Numbered from the stretch's first letter, positions 8,055 through 17,432 are shown. The stretch: DNA of 58,180 bases from Promethearchaeota archaeon (GCA_011364925.1 RDOA01000019.1:1-58180), one strand, 5' to 3'. A program made the numbers and translations. The notes: a model not told the origin generated them from the letters alone.

Positions 8055-10151
8055 TTAAGTATAATATCTTTTTCTATCAAGCTCATTAGCTGAACCTCTT
8101 AAAAATTCTTCATCTTCTAAATCGGAATTTAGTGCTTCAATATTTTTTTCAATTATATATATTTCTTTTTGCAGGTTCTTAAAGTTCTTAAAATAATCGA
8201 TTTCAGAAATATCTCCAGATTCAAATTTGGAGTCTAAAGCTTTTAAAGTTTCTTCAAGGCTATATTTCTCTTTTTCTAAGTTAAACATCTTTTTTTCTCT
8301 TGATTTATCGTACTTCTTCGAATTGAAGCTAGAGTTTTCATTTGAATGATAAGGATCAGAATTACGATTAAATAAATCTGAGAGATGGTTTCGGGAGTAT
8401 TCTTGATATTTGGGGATTTTTCTAGAGTTTCCATTAGGACTATAATCAGCTGGATTGTTAAGAAAATCATTAAAGTTATTTAGTCCGTTTCTAGAAGGGA
8501 AGGATTGCTCGTATCTTTGTAGCTGTTCTAACTTTCTCATCAGTAAGTTTTTTTGATCTAAGTCAGAAAGGTCATTACCAAACCCTCTGCCGTATTGTTT
8601 AGGCTCATAGTTTTGTATTCTGTTAGTGTCGTAGAAGTTTTGTAAGAAAAACTCATTTTGATTATAGTTGGGAGGTAAATACTTACGCATTGCGTGCCCA
8701 AAGTAATTTAAGTCCTCGGGAGTTTGTATTTGGCTCATCCTCTGATTAGGAGGCTTAAGATTATTTTGATAAAGCATTTGATTATCGGGCATGTTTTGGT
8801 AGAGCCCATATGGATTCTTGTTGTTGTAGGGATTAATAACTTGGTTCTGAGGGAAATAAGGACCCTTATTCGATATTATATTAGGGTTTTGATTAAACAA
8901 AGTTGACGCTATGTTATATTCAGACATTTTTTTGTTTGAATTGACATTATTGTATTGACACTTCAAACTAAAGAACGAATTTATTGCTTCTTCAATATAG
9001 TTGGAAATATCACCTAAGTCAACTTCGATATTATATAACTTTTTAGCCGCTAACTTGTCGTAAATAACAGTTTCATCAAAGCATCGAGCAAGTAAGAGAT
9101 AGTCTAACACCCTTGAAATAGAATTTGGGGGAAGCGTAAATTCATATCTCCCATAAGGAAATTCAATATAGAGTTTCTTGAATATTTTCCCTCTTATTTG
9201 AACTTTAGTTAAATCCTTTACAGGAGCTTTAAATATACCGTCTTTTTTCCTCCTTCGCTTTCCATGTTCACGAACAAAAGATAAATCGAAATTGGTTATA
9301 AAGAGGATGCCTTTATTCTTCTTGTATTTATCCTCCGTATTAAGTCCGTTAGCCAATTTAGCGTATATTGCGTAAACTGGCTTTTCCTCCTCTGCCAAGT
9401 TGAGGAATTTAATATAATTCTTGAAGTAAAAAGTGATTTTATCGATGAACACTAAATTTTTTGAAATATTTACAATACTAGTGTTTATGGTATTCACATT
9501 ATTCTTAATAAAATCAATTATTGAAGTATAGCTTCGATTTAGATTTTCAAGTATGTCTTCAATGATTCGAATATTAGAATTCTGTTGCATGTAGATATCG
9601 AAAAAATATTCTTTATTAATTGATAAATGCTGGATAAAATTGCGAATCTTCTCTATCAGATTTTCTTTTGCGTATATAAACAGTTTAAAGAGCGCTAGTA
9701 AATCCAATTCCATAGTAGGATAATGATAACATTTAACGGGTGGAGCTCTTGCATCTAGGATTTTATTTTTTAATGAGTAAAGTGAATTTAATAGATCTCT
9801 AAGTGGATCTATAAACGAACGAGAATTTTTAATTAGTTCCATGAAATTTTTTTCAAGATCTTCTTTCTTTTCATAGATATTTATTATTTGATGAGAATGA
9901 CACTTTGGGCAAGACTTTAAGAGTTGGTTGGTTCTAACTATATTATCCGTTCCACAGTCTTTACAAGTTTTTTTATTGCCTGATTCAGGAACGATGATAT
10001 TTTTTGAATTACATTCTTGACATATATAAGTATCAATTTTTTCCTCATGCAAACAATCGGAACAACAACTAACACCACAATCTTCACAATAATAAGCTAA
10101 CTTTACATTTCTTTGACAGAAACGGCAGATTTGGAATTGTTGCTCCAACAT
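8055..10151 (-). CDS. Multidomain protein: cross-brace zinc finger, helices, GRAM/PH-like domain, N/Q/P/Y-rich region, C-terminal helical hairpin
   Basis: A 698-residue protein without a known name. Residues 9-47 hold paired cysteines (C9-x2-C12, C22-x2-C25, C30-x2-C33, C44-x2-C47) like a B-box or related cross-brace finger. A CxxC...CxxC zinc ribbon follows near 62-82. Helical or coiled-coil sequence fills about 90-270. Residues 285-370 look like a GRAM/PH fold: a KGILFITNFDLSF strand pair, a basic loop GKRRRKK, then VKDLTKVQIRG, KKLYIEFPYGRYEF and a closing helix. Residues 400-630 are rich in Asn, Gln, Pro and Tyr and are probably disordered. The end (LEETLKALDSKFESGDISE onwards) is a helical hairpin common in Asgard proteins. 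The domain set suggests a membrane- or partner-binding adaptor. Its gene converges on the ESCRT-III gene. Confidence 0.7.
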   Translation of the reverse strand: MLEQQFQICRFCQRNVKLAYYCEDCGVSCCSDCLHEEKIDTYICQECNSKNIIVPESGNKKTCKDCGTDNIVRTNQLLKSCPKCHSHQIINIYEKKEDLEKNFMELIKNSRSFIDPLRDLLNSLYSLKNKILDARAPPVKCYHYPTMELDLLALFKLFIYAKENLIEKIRNFIQHLSINKEYFFDIYMQQNSNIRIIEDILENLNRSYTSIIDFIKNNVNTINTSIVNISKNLVFIDKITFYFKNYIKFLNLAEEEKPVYAIYAKLANGLNTEDKYKKNKGILFITNFDLSFVREHGKRRRKKDGIFKAPVKDLTKVQIRGKIFKKLYIEFPYGRYEFTLPPNSISRVLDYLLLARCFDETVIYDKLAAKKLYNIEVDLGDISNYIEEAINSFFSLKCQYNNVNSNKKMSEYNIASTLFNQNPNIISNKGPYFPQNQVINPYNNKNPYGLYQNMPDNQMLYQNNLKPPNQRMSQIQTPEDLNYFGHAMRKYLPPNYNQNEFFLQNFYDTNRIQNYEPKQYGRGFGNDLSDLDQKNLLMRKLEQLQRYEQSFPSRNGLNNFNDFLNNPADYSPNGNSRKIPKYQEYSRNHLSDLFNRNSDPYHSNENSSFNSKKYDKSREKKMFNLEKEKYSLEETLKALDSKFESGDISEIDYFKNFKNLQKEIYIIEKNIEALNSDLEDEEFLRGSANELDRKRYYT

Positions 10152-10327
10152 ATTTATAGTTTAACCCGACCTTATTAAAATTAAAAAAAACACAATTTTT
10201 GAACGCTGTATAGAAGAAAGTTTGAAAATTTACTACAAAAATAAGTATATTATATCGATATATACATATGTAATATCCCGTAAGTGCTAAATAATCGCAA
10301 GAAGAACCTATGAAATTATTATATTTA

Positions 10328-10621
10328 TCACTTGATAATTTTTACTTTTTGCCCTAAAGCCTGCCCAGGAACACCAGCTTTTTTGAAGTGAGCTCTAATT
10401 GCGCCTTTGTTCCCATGAGCTCGAGTTATTGTCCCTTTTAATTCTTTTCCCGTTGAACTTGTCCAGACTACAGTTCTTCCAATTAATTTATTTGCATCTT
10501 TTCTGCTATTAATATTAGGGAATACGATTATGCAGTGTTTGGGGTGTAAAGTGTGGCGACCTTGTTTATAGTTAGAAATTACACCTTCAAGTCCTAAAAT
10601 TTCTAATTTACTCAGTGACAT
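10328..10621 (-). CDS. Ribosomal protein eL33 (L35Ae)
   Basis: A 97-residue protein of the large ribosomal subunit. GRTVVWTSSTGKELKGTITR and AHGNKGAIRAHFKKAGVPGQ are the hallmark blocks of eL33, shared by eukaryotes and some archaea. AAAGGAG (complement of 10631-10637) precedes the start: it lies 9 bases from the ATG at 10621 and 6 from an in-frame TTG at 10624, so either could initiate. The N-terminal lead (MSLSKLEILGLEGVISNYKQG) is typical in length. It stands alone as a transcription unit, divergent from the ceramidase-like gene. Confidence 0.93.
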   Translation of the reverse strand: MSLSKLEILGLEGVISNYKQGRHTLHPKHCIIVFPNINSRKDANKLIGRTVVWTSSTGKELKGTITRAHGNKGAIRAHFKKAGVPGQALGQKVKIIK

Positions 10622-10629
10622 CAAAATTG

Positions 10630-10637
10630 ACTCCTTT
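10630..10637 (-). promoter_or_regulatory. Shine-Dalgarno sequence of the eL33 gene
   Basis: On the minus strand this reads GAAAGGAG, a strong match to the 16S rRNA 3' end, 9 bases before the ATG. Confidence 0.6.
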
Positions 10638-10770
10638 CTATTTCGTTTACACTTAAGGAATTGAGTTAATAAATTCTTAAAAAAATAAAAATTTTCCTAA
10701 AAAGAGCATAAGAAATAAATAATTTTAAAAAAGAAAACATTTTTGAAAATCTTTGCTTTATTATAGGTAA

Positions 10771-12150
10771 ATGAAGGTTGCGTTTAGTAGAATAAAACTT
10801 ACACCAAAGGATTATATTGGTAAGCCTATGGCAGGGTATTCTCGCAAAGATCCTTGTTTAGGGAAATTGGACGATATTTATGCGAATGGTGTGTTAATCA
10901 ATCACAATGATAAAAACACAAATTTACTCTTAATTTCAGTTGATATTCTGAAATTACCACTATCAATAGTAGAGTATATAAAAAAGAAGCTTACATCGAA
11001 GTATGAAATTTTAAATCCGGATGCAATAGTAATACACGCAACACATACCCATTCTTCGTTTGATCTCACAGGTGAATTCTATTATCTGGGAGGAATGTTG
11101 GCATTCTTTAAAGGTGTTATGTTTGCTGATAATAAAAACGACCGATTTATCGTTTGGATGGTCGATAGAATAATAAAAATGGTTGCGAAATTATTTAAAG
11201 ATTTACAGCCTTGTAAAATTGCTATAAAGAAAAAGAGCTATAATCCAAATTTAGTACTTAATCGAAGGTGGCCTAAGAGAAAGGTTTTACCAGATTTAGG
11301 AGTTATAGCTTTTAAACAATTAGATAACGATACTTTAATTGGTCTGATAATCAATTACTCGTGCCATCCTACCACATTATCTTTCGCGAATAACAAATTA
11401 TCTGCCGATTTTCCAGGTCGAGTGATTGCAAGAATTGACGATTTAACTAACAATAAAGTTAAATCCATTTATATAAATGGACCCTCCGGCGATTTAAACC
11501 CTATAACAACTTCAGGCGTCGATTTAGAGAAAATTGACAAAGATAAAACCTTAACCTATGATCAGCGAGGAACATACGAGCACACGAAAAAAATTGGGCA
11601 TATCATCGCGGAAGAAGCTTTAAAATTTGCTCGTTCTATAGCTGAATCCGAATATTTTAACACCATGGATATCGATGTGTATGCAAGAAGACTTTTAATT
11701 CCTCAAAAAGACGCAGTCTACCTCTCAAAGGTTTTCTTATCAAATAAGGTAAAATGGTTGATAAAAAAGTATTTCTTGTTTAAAGTTGCTAAGTTTGACC
11801 AAAAATACGTTACTTTTCCCTTCTTTATGGAGGAGCGTAGGCACCTACAAAAATATGGAAAAACCATTGTCCAATTTATAAAACTTACTGCATCTAACGA
11901 CGATTCATATGGGATAATTACAATACCAGGCGAATTATTTGAAGAGATTGGAAAAAGATTGATTCGAACAACCCCTACTTTAGAGAAAAATACATTCATC
12001 TTTCAAAATTCTCAAGACTGGATAGGATATTTATTTCCTTTAGAAACTTACATTACTGAAGGAGGTTATGAACCCTTTATGTGTTATAGTCCTCTGTGCG
12101 GTGCTTATATTGAAAATGGTACAAAAAAGCTCTTACATAAAATAAAGTAA
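10771..12150 (+). CDS. Neutral/alkaline ceramidase-like amidohydrolase (N-terminal domain only)
   Basis: A 459-residue protein that matches the metal-binding core of neutral ceramidases: HATHTHSS (H89, H92, H94), NYSCHPTTL (H199), DFPG near 213-216 and NGPSGDLNP near 236-244. The family hydrolyses the amide bond of ceramide using zinc and a serine nucleophile in a GDxSPN motif. Here that motif reads GDLNP, so the usual serine is replaced. There is no signal peptide and no C-terminal Ig-like domain, so it is shorter than secreted ceramidases. Archaeal lipids contain no ceramide, so another amide or ester, perhaps on a sugar or lipid conjugate, may be the substrate. It is divergent from the eL33 gene and no operon partner is evident. 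Confidence 0.65.
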   Translation: MKVAFSRIKLTPKDYIGKPMAGYSRKDPCLGKLDDIYANGVLINHNDKNTNLLLISVDILKLPLSIVEYIKKKLTSKYEILNPDAIVIHATHTHSSFDLTGEFYYLGGMLAFFKGVMFADNKNDRFIVWMVDRIIKMVAKLFKDLQPCKIAIKKKSYNPNLVLNRRWPKRKVLPDLGVIAFKQLDNDTLIGLIINYSCHPTTLSFANNKLSADFPGRVIARIDDLTNNKVKSIYINGPSGDLNPITTSGVDLEKIDKDKTLTYDQRGTYEHTKKIGHIIAEEALKFARSIAESEYFNTMDIDVYARRLLIPQKDAVYLSKVFLSNKVKWLIKKYFLFKVAKFDQKYVTFPFFMEERRHLQKYGKTIVQFIKLTASNDDSYGIITIPGELFEEIGKRLIRTTPTLEKNTFIFQNSQDWIGYLFPLETYITEGGYEPFMCYSPLCGAYIENGTKKLLHKIK

Positions 12151-12388
12151 AAAACCTCCTTAATTTTCGAAATCACATTGAGATTAGTTCTTCGCAATAA
12201 AAATGGGTGGTTTAATATTGCTTAAAATAAAACCATAAATGTTATTTAAATTTGCCTCGATTAACTCAAACATTAGATTTTTTCGATTAAGCTTTAATAA
12301 AAGAAAGATTTTATCTCTTTAAGCAAAGTAAATATATCTTGAACTTTTTCTTCCTTTACTAAGTTCGAAATAAGAAGGCTTTATTTTA
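12151..12388. other. Intergenic region, 238 bases, no gene seen
   Basis: AT-rich sequence between two plus-strand genes. No tRNA-like arms, no convincing small ORF. GAAGG at 12374-12378 is a weak Shine-Dalgarno element about 10 bases before the glycogen synthase ATG. Confidence 0.5.
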
Positions 12389-14179
12389 ATGGAAGCTAGG
12401 AAAAAAATCTGGATTTTTTCATTTGAATATGCAGGTGTGGCGAAAGTAGGAGGACTTGGAGAAGTTCCAGCTAATCAAGCAAAGCATTTAGCTGATCAGT
12501 TCGATATTACTGTATTTATGCCTTCTCATGGTCAACTTGATCATCTAAAAAGTAAATATACAATGAAAAAACTACCTTTTAGATGTATAGGCAAAATAAA
12601 TCCGACATTGTTTGGTTTGGAACAATCTGAAGCGAATTGTGATATTAGGTTTTATAAATTCAAGCTAGAAAATGTCAATATCATTTTACTTACTGGAGAA
12701 AATGCATTCACTTCAAAGTATTTAGATGATTTTACCGTGTATAATCCTGCAACAATAAGGGGTAAAATTGCGCTTTTTAGTTTGGGGATTCGCTGTTTGG
12801 TTAATCATTTTATAGAGATTGATAGGGCGAAATTACCTGACATTGTCCATCTCCACGATTACCATGTTGTTATTGGCTATTTTGGATTAAAGCAAGCTTT
12901 AGAAAAAAATGGATTGGATGTTTCTTCAATCTTAACTATACATTTATTAACATGGCCAAGATTTGAATACGAATTTTATAAATTATGTGGTATTGACGAC
13001 ACATCTATCAAAGTTTCGCTGAGTGAAGGGCACAGAATGCTGACCTTAAGAGATATTTATCAAATATCCAAGGAAAATATTGCAGATCACCAAGATCCTA
13101 CTGTTGAAAAAATAGGAGCAATTGTTTCAGATTTGGTAACTACAGTAAGCCAATCATATTTGAATTCAGATATCATTCCTAATTGCGGTAAAGAGATTAT
13201 TAAGTTTAAAGCTGATTTTGTATGGGACGGTTGTGATTGGGATTATTTCGAGATATTTAATAAAGTAAAAGAGATACATGGACCGGATATTCGCAAATTT
13301 CTCAATCAAGCATCTCAATCCGAAATAAATACTACAGATATGAAAGAATATCTCCTAAAGTATAAAATAGGAAATCTAAGCCAAAGTCCCTTAATTAGTT
13401 CTCAAAATGTATTAAACGCTATAAATCAAATTTCAAATGGAAATCAGTTTAGCAAAAATGGAACTATTAAACCTTTTTCAGATTCGGGGCCATTAATTCT
13501 GACAACAGGAAGAATTTCACCCCAAAAAGGTTTTGACACTATTTTAAAGGCAGTTCCGGAGGTGATAAAATTCATCCCAAACGCAAAATTTCTGTTCTTA
13601 ATATTACCAACAGATTATAGTTTGAACGAAATACAGAGCTATTCCAGTTACGTAAAAGAATATCCAGAAAATGTTCGAATAGTGTTTGGGGTTTCTTCGG
13701 AGATTTTCTATTTAGCACATTTAAGTGCTGATGTGTATTGTGCATTATCTAGGTGGGAACCTTTCGGAATAATGGCTTTGGAAGCAATGGCATGTAAAAT
13801 TCCCATTATTGCAACAAAGGTAGGAGGATTACAAGAAACGATTATTGATGCAGGATTATACCCAAAAATAGGAACTGGCATTTTAATATCAAAAGAAAAT
13901 CCTTCTCAGTTTGCTAAAGCGTTAATTTCTTTACTAAAATCTTCAGAAGTTGCGACTCTTGTAAAAGATACTGAGAGCCGTACGGTCTACAATGCGGATA
14001 CACTAAATGTTGTGAATCAAATACCAGATGAAGTTATAAAGTCCCATGTTCTTCTGAATCCGAATTTTTTTTTTAATATTAAGGAAAATTGTTATAAGAG
14101 GGTTAAGGAGAATTTTACTTGGAGTATTGTTTCTAAGAAATTGGCTCTCATATATCAAAATATTCTGAAAAATACATAA
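12389..14179 (+). CDS. Glycogen synthase-like glycosyltransferase (GT5)
   Basis: A 596-residue GT-B enzyme. The N-terminal domain carries the glucosyl-nucleotide loop KVGGLGEV (K19-V26) and the VHLHDYH segment. The C-terminal domain has TTGRISPQKGFDT, SRWEPFGIMALEAM (catalytic glutamate region) and TKVGGLQETI. These are the GT5 starch/glycogen synthase signatures. It should transfer glucose from ADP- or UDP-glucose to a growing alpha-1,4-glucan. It is about 160 residues longer than the shortest archaeal enzymes (Pyrococcus type), with an insertion around residues 290-365 (NQASQSEINTTDMKEY onwards) and another near 525-545. An MFS transporter follows after 25 bases and is probably co-transcribed. 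The GH57 gene at 2662 is a likely pathway partner. Confidence 0.85.
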   Translation: MEARKKIWIFSFEYAGVAKVGGLGEVPANQAKHLADQFDITVFMPSHGQLDHLKSKYTMKKLPFRCIGKINPTLFGLEQSEANCDIRFYKFKLENVNIILLTGENAFTSKYLDDFTVYNPATIRGKIALFSLGIRCLVNHFIEIDRAKLPDIVHLHDYHVVIGYFGLKQALEKNGLDVSSILTIHLLTWPRFEYEFYKLCGIDDTSIKVSLSEGHRMLTLRDIYQISKENIADHQDPTVEKIGAIVSDLVTTVSQSYLNSDIIPNCGKEIIKFKADFVWDGCDWDYFEIFNKVKEIHGPDIRKFLNQASQSEINTTDMKEYLLKYKIGNLSQSPLISSQNVLNAINQISNGNQFSKNGTIKPFSDSGPLILTTGRISPQKGFDTILKAVPEVIKFIPNAKFLFLILPTDYSLNEIQSYSSYVKEYPENVRIVFGVSSEIFYLAHLSADVYCALSRWEPFGIMALEAMACKIPIIATKVGGLQETIIDAGLYPKIGTGILISKENPSQFAKALISLLKSSEVATLVKDTESRTVYNADTLNVVNQIPDEVIKSHVLLNPNFFFNIKENCYKRVKENFTWSIVSKKLALIYQNILKNT

Positions 14180-14190
14180 AGATTCTACTA

Positions 14191-14196
14191 AAGGAG
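14191..14196 (+). promoter_or_regulatory. Shine-Dalgarno sequence deciding the TTG start of the MFS gene
   Basis: AAGGAG lies 8 bases before TTG at 14205-14207. No in-frame ATG occurs near the expected N-terminus, so this element supports the TTG start. Confidence 0.65.
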
Positions 14197-14204
14197 TATA
14201 GGAC

Positions 14205-15377
14205 TTGATATTATCAAAAAAATCTGTAATCCTTATTTTAATTTCTACTTTTTTGATTAATACAGCCGCAATGGTAGTTTACACCTATACATCAACGTAT
14301 TTATTATATTTAGGTACAAGCAAATCACTAATGCAACTAATTGTCACTATCTTTCCTTTAACTGCATTTTGTTTTCCTCCATTATATGGATTCTTATCAG
14401 ACAAATATCAAAATCGAATAGTATTTCTTTTAATTGGAACATTCGGTATGATTTTTGCTTTTGTAATGTTATCGTTAACTCGTGATTTGATTTTTACAAC
14501 TTTATTCCTTTTTTTGTTTGGGTTTTTTATGGCTTCATCTAATATTTCTTTCACATTATATTCAGAGTTAGTAGAAGATGATAAAAAGTATGTATCCTAT
14601 CTTAATGCTATTATCGTTGCTGGATGGTTTATTGGAGCACAATTTGGAGGAATTGTTATTGATATTTATGGAATTGAGAATATTTTCTTATTAGTCTTAT
14701 CAATTTCTCTACCAAACATAATTTGTGTTGTTCTCATTCGAGAAAATAGACCTATGATATTAGAAAGCTATAACAATAGAGTTAATAAAAAGTTAAATGA
14801 TTTGAATACAAATGTCACTGAAGTAGAAAACTCAATTTCCAAATCAATTTATTATGGGTTATTTTTCAGGAATTTTAGCATTAAACCAATAATGCCTATA
14901 CTTGCCCTTTTAATGATTTCATATTTAGGTAATCGCTCTGAGGTAGGTTTTTTAATTGGTATAAATTTTTTCCTACAATTTTTTCTGATGCTGTTAGCAG
15001 GAAAGATAATTACGAGTAAAAATGTTAAAATGTTCATGGTTATGGGTTATACATTAAGCTCATTAACAATTTTTGGATACATCATCTCAACTAGTTTTTT
15101 TATTTATTTTTTCTTCCAACTTATATTTGCATTTAGCTACTCTATGCATTGGGCAGCTACGATTGTGTATATCACTCAAAATACGACACCTAAAAATAAG
15201 GGACAGATTATAGGTTATGCGAATGCTAGTGTATTTTCTGGAAGTTTTGTTGGGGGGCTCTTTTTCACCCTTTTATTAAGTTTTAATCCTAATTATTACA
15301 TGGCAATGTCTTTTATGATAATTTTTCCTATTATTTCAGTTGTAATTATTTCTCTTAAGTTCAAACCAAAAAGATAA
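14205..15377 (+). CDS. Major facilitator superfamily transporter
   Basis: A 390-residue protein with about 12 hydrophobic segments split by a hydrophilic loop at roughly residues 182-215. The loop between the second and third segments reads YGFLSDKYQNR, matching the MFS motif A (GxLaDrxGrr). The N-terminal SVILILISTFLINTAAMVVY segment begins immediately after the start. The TTG start is supported by AAGGAG. It follows glycogen synthase by 25 bases, so a sugar or sugar-phosphate substrate is possible, but MFS substrates cannot be read from sequence. Its stop codon abuts the stop codon of the XPD gene on the other strand. Confidence 0.8.
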   Translation: MILSKKSVILILISTFLINTAAMVVYTYTSTYLLYLGTSKSLMQLIVTIFPLTAFCFPPLYGFLSDKYQNRIVFLLIGTFGMIFAFVMLSLTRDLIFTTLFLFLFGFFMASSNISFTLYSELVEDDKKYVSYLNAIIVAGWFIGAQFGGIVIDIYGIENIFLLVLSISLPNIICVVLIRENRPMILESYNNRVNKKLNDLNTNVTEVENSISKSIYYGLFFRNFSIKPIMPILALLMISYLGNRSEVGFLIGINFFLQFFLMLLAGKIITSKNVKMFMVMGYTLSSLTIFGYIISTSFFIYFFFQLIFAFSYSMHWAATIVYITQNTTPKNKGQIIGYANASVFSGSFVGGLFFTLLLSFNPNYYMAMSFMIIFPIISVVIISLKFKPKR

Positions 15378-17375
15378 TTATTTCTTGCTCCAAAAGCTGC
15401 TTAAATTCTGTGTTATAGCATTGGGTTTGTCTGGAACAATTTCTAACTCTTTCCGAATCCATTCAGCAATCCATTTGGATTTTTGTTTAAACCGCGAATC
15501 CATGAAAATGATAGCGCCTTTATCTTTTATTTTTCTTATGGGTCGACCTGAAGCCTGGTTAGCTCTTTGAATAGCTGGGTATAAATAAGCAAAATTCCAT
15601 CCTTGGTTATCAAATACTTTATCATAATATTTTATTTTTGCTTCAACTCGCGGAGTGGGCAAATGATACGGAAATCCCGCAATAATCACAGAATTCATAT
15701 GATCACCGGGATAATCTTCACCCTCTGAATTCCTTCCTCCGCACACGCCTAATAAAACAGCTCCATTCCGAGAGGATTTTGCCATCGATTTGAAATCATT
15801 CACGAGATAAGCATTTTCTGAGGCCGTAAGCCCAGGTTCCTCAATGAATAATTGCTTATTATTCTTTAAGGCTATTAAATCCATTCCATTTTTAACTAAT
15901 TCGTTTAGAATTTTATAGGAAGCGCAAAATATTCCAACATTCGCAGGCGTACAATATAAGACTTCACTTATTTTAGAGAGCATTTTCTTAAACATAGGGC
16001 TATTTCGGTTCTTCCCACGGGTGTCTACTCCTTCTGTAATTAATGCCTTAATGTTTTTTTTTTGAAAAGGCGAATCAGCAACAATACCCTTATACCCTTT
16101 ACCACTATTTTGTAACCCCATTAAGTTGTTATAAACATAGGGATTTACCGTCCCTGAAAGATGTACACTAGTGTAACACTCTCTTAGTATAGGAATCGCA
16201 ATTTCTCTTGGATCTAAGGCTACAATTTCCATCGAAATTGCAGTTTTTCCCTTAACTTGCTTAGTAGTATAGCAGAAGAAATAATTATCTAATAAACTAC
16301 ATTGCATCCATTTCATCCAAAACTCCGCAAGAGAGCCTAAAAAATCTCTTGAAATTTCACCATTTGCTAATTTTTCTTCATGAACAGATACACCAAAATC
16401 TTGAAGGTCTTCTATAAAGTTTTTAAATTCGTTCAGATTTGAAAAATGCATCATGGTATAGACTTGTTTTAACAGTTTCTCTGGATCTATCTCTTTTTCC
16501 ATAACAGTTAATTTTTTTTTCTTTCTGTCTAAATGGTTCAAAAGTGACTTTACAAATCTCTGCATGTCATTGGGTGAACGATACAGCTCTAAATCCTTTA
16601 AACATAATCTAAGCGAGTAAGGCGTCAATCTATCAGAATTAACTTCTGTTGCCATATCAATTACATTGTGGCATTCATCAAGGACTAAAATACACTCACT
16701 AAGTTCTTTATCTATGAATTGTAGGAAATTTTCTCGAATATAAGGATGAAAAATCCATTGATAATTACAAATAATTAACCTCATCTCTTTTAAAAGAAAT
16801 TTACTTAAAAAATACGGGCATAACATTTTATCTCTGCAGAAATGAATTAGCTCTTCAGCATCAACGGGTTTATTTAACAAATCGGGAGCTATATTAATTG
16901 GATTATCGTGCATATCCTTTTTCTTTAATAGATTCAGAAAATATTTGCAGCTTTTATTTTTCCTTAAATCTCCACATACTGCCATTGATTCTCGAGGTCC
17001 AAGCTTCAATGATAATAATATATCATTGAGACACATTTCGTTCCTACCTCTTATGGAGAGACCGTTTACTTTGATATTTAAATTATTTTTAACTAATAAT
17101 TCTGAAACTTTCGTGAGTTCCTTAATTATTCTTGTATTTTGAGCGTGAGTTCGACATAAATATATAATCTTTAAATTATTTTTTATCGCTAAAGGTAATA
17201 ACGCGCTTAAAGCAATGATTGTTTTACCCGTGCCGTTTGGGGCCGAAAGTAAAGAGTTCTTCTTATCTACTGAAGCTCTTTCAATCTGGATAATAATATT
17301 CTCTTGTTCTTGTCTAAATTGATCGTATGGGAAGAAATTTGAATATTTCATAACTGAACTCGTGAATTTACTCAT
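15378..17375 (-). CDS. XPD/Rad3-family iron-sulfur DNA helicase
   Basis: A 665-residue superfamily 2 helicase. Walker A is APNGTGKT at 45-52 and the Walker B/DEAH box is DECH at 233-236. The iron-sulfur domain cysteines fit C115 (RNEMCLN), C134, C143 (KSCKYF) and C186 (LCPYFL), the spacing seen in XPD. The C-terminal half has GAVLLGVCGGRNSEGED and motif VI in QASGRPIR. Archaeal XPD unwinds DNA 5' to 3' and is linked to nucleotide excision repair. The ATG start at 17375 lies about 26 bases from a TATA element, consistent with a leaderless message. It is convergent with the MFS gene with no bases between the stops. Confidence 0.9.
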   Translation of the reverse strand: MSKFTSSVMKYSNFFPYDQFRQEQENIIIQIERASVDKKNSLLSAPNGTGKTIIALSALLPLAIKNNLKIIYLCRTHAQNTRIIKELTKVSELLVKNNLNIKVNGLSIRGRNEMCLNDILLSLKLGPRESMAVCGDLRKNKSCKYFLNLLKKKDMHDNPINIAPDLLNKPVDAEELIHFCRDKMLCPYFLSKFLLKEMRLIICNYQWIFHPYIRENFLQFIDKELSECILVLDECHNVIDMATEVNSDRLTPYSLRLCLKDLELYRSPNDMQRFVKSLLNHLDRKKKKLTVMEKEIDPEKLLKQVYTMMHFSNLNEFKNFIEDLQDFGVSVHEEKLANGEISRDFLGSLAEFWMKWMQCSLLDNYFFCYTTKQVKGKTAISMEIVALDPREIAIPILRECYTSVHLSGTVNPYVYNNLMGLQNSGKGYKGIVADSPFQKKNIKALITEGVDTRGKNRNSPMFKKMLSKISEVLYCTPANVGIFCASYKILNELVKNGMDLIALKNNKQLFIEEPGLTASENAYLVNDFKSMAKSSRNGAVLLGVCGGRNSEGEDYPGDHMNSVIIAGFPYHLPTPRVEAKIKYYDKVFDNQGWNFAYLYPAIQRANQASGRPIRKIKDKGAIIFMDSRFKQKSKWIAEWIRKELEIVPDKPNAITQNLSSFWSKK

Positions 17376-17396
17376 AGAATTAAGTTTAATATAGAA

Positions 17397-17406
17397 TTTT
17401 TATATT
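17397..17406 (-). promoter_or_regulatory. TATA-box promoter candidate for the XPD gene
   Basis: On the minus strand this reads AAATATAAAA, centred about 26 bases before the XPD ATG, which would place transcription start at the ATG itself. Confidence 0.5.
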
Positions 17407-17432
17407 TGTAGACCATATAAGTTTATTTATTA

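Noticed and set aside
10251-10262. Palindrome TATATCGATATA upstream of the eL33 gene's 3' end
   Set aside because: A 12-base palindrome in AT-rich DNA is expected by chance and no repeat of it was noticed elsewhere.
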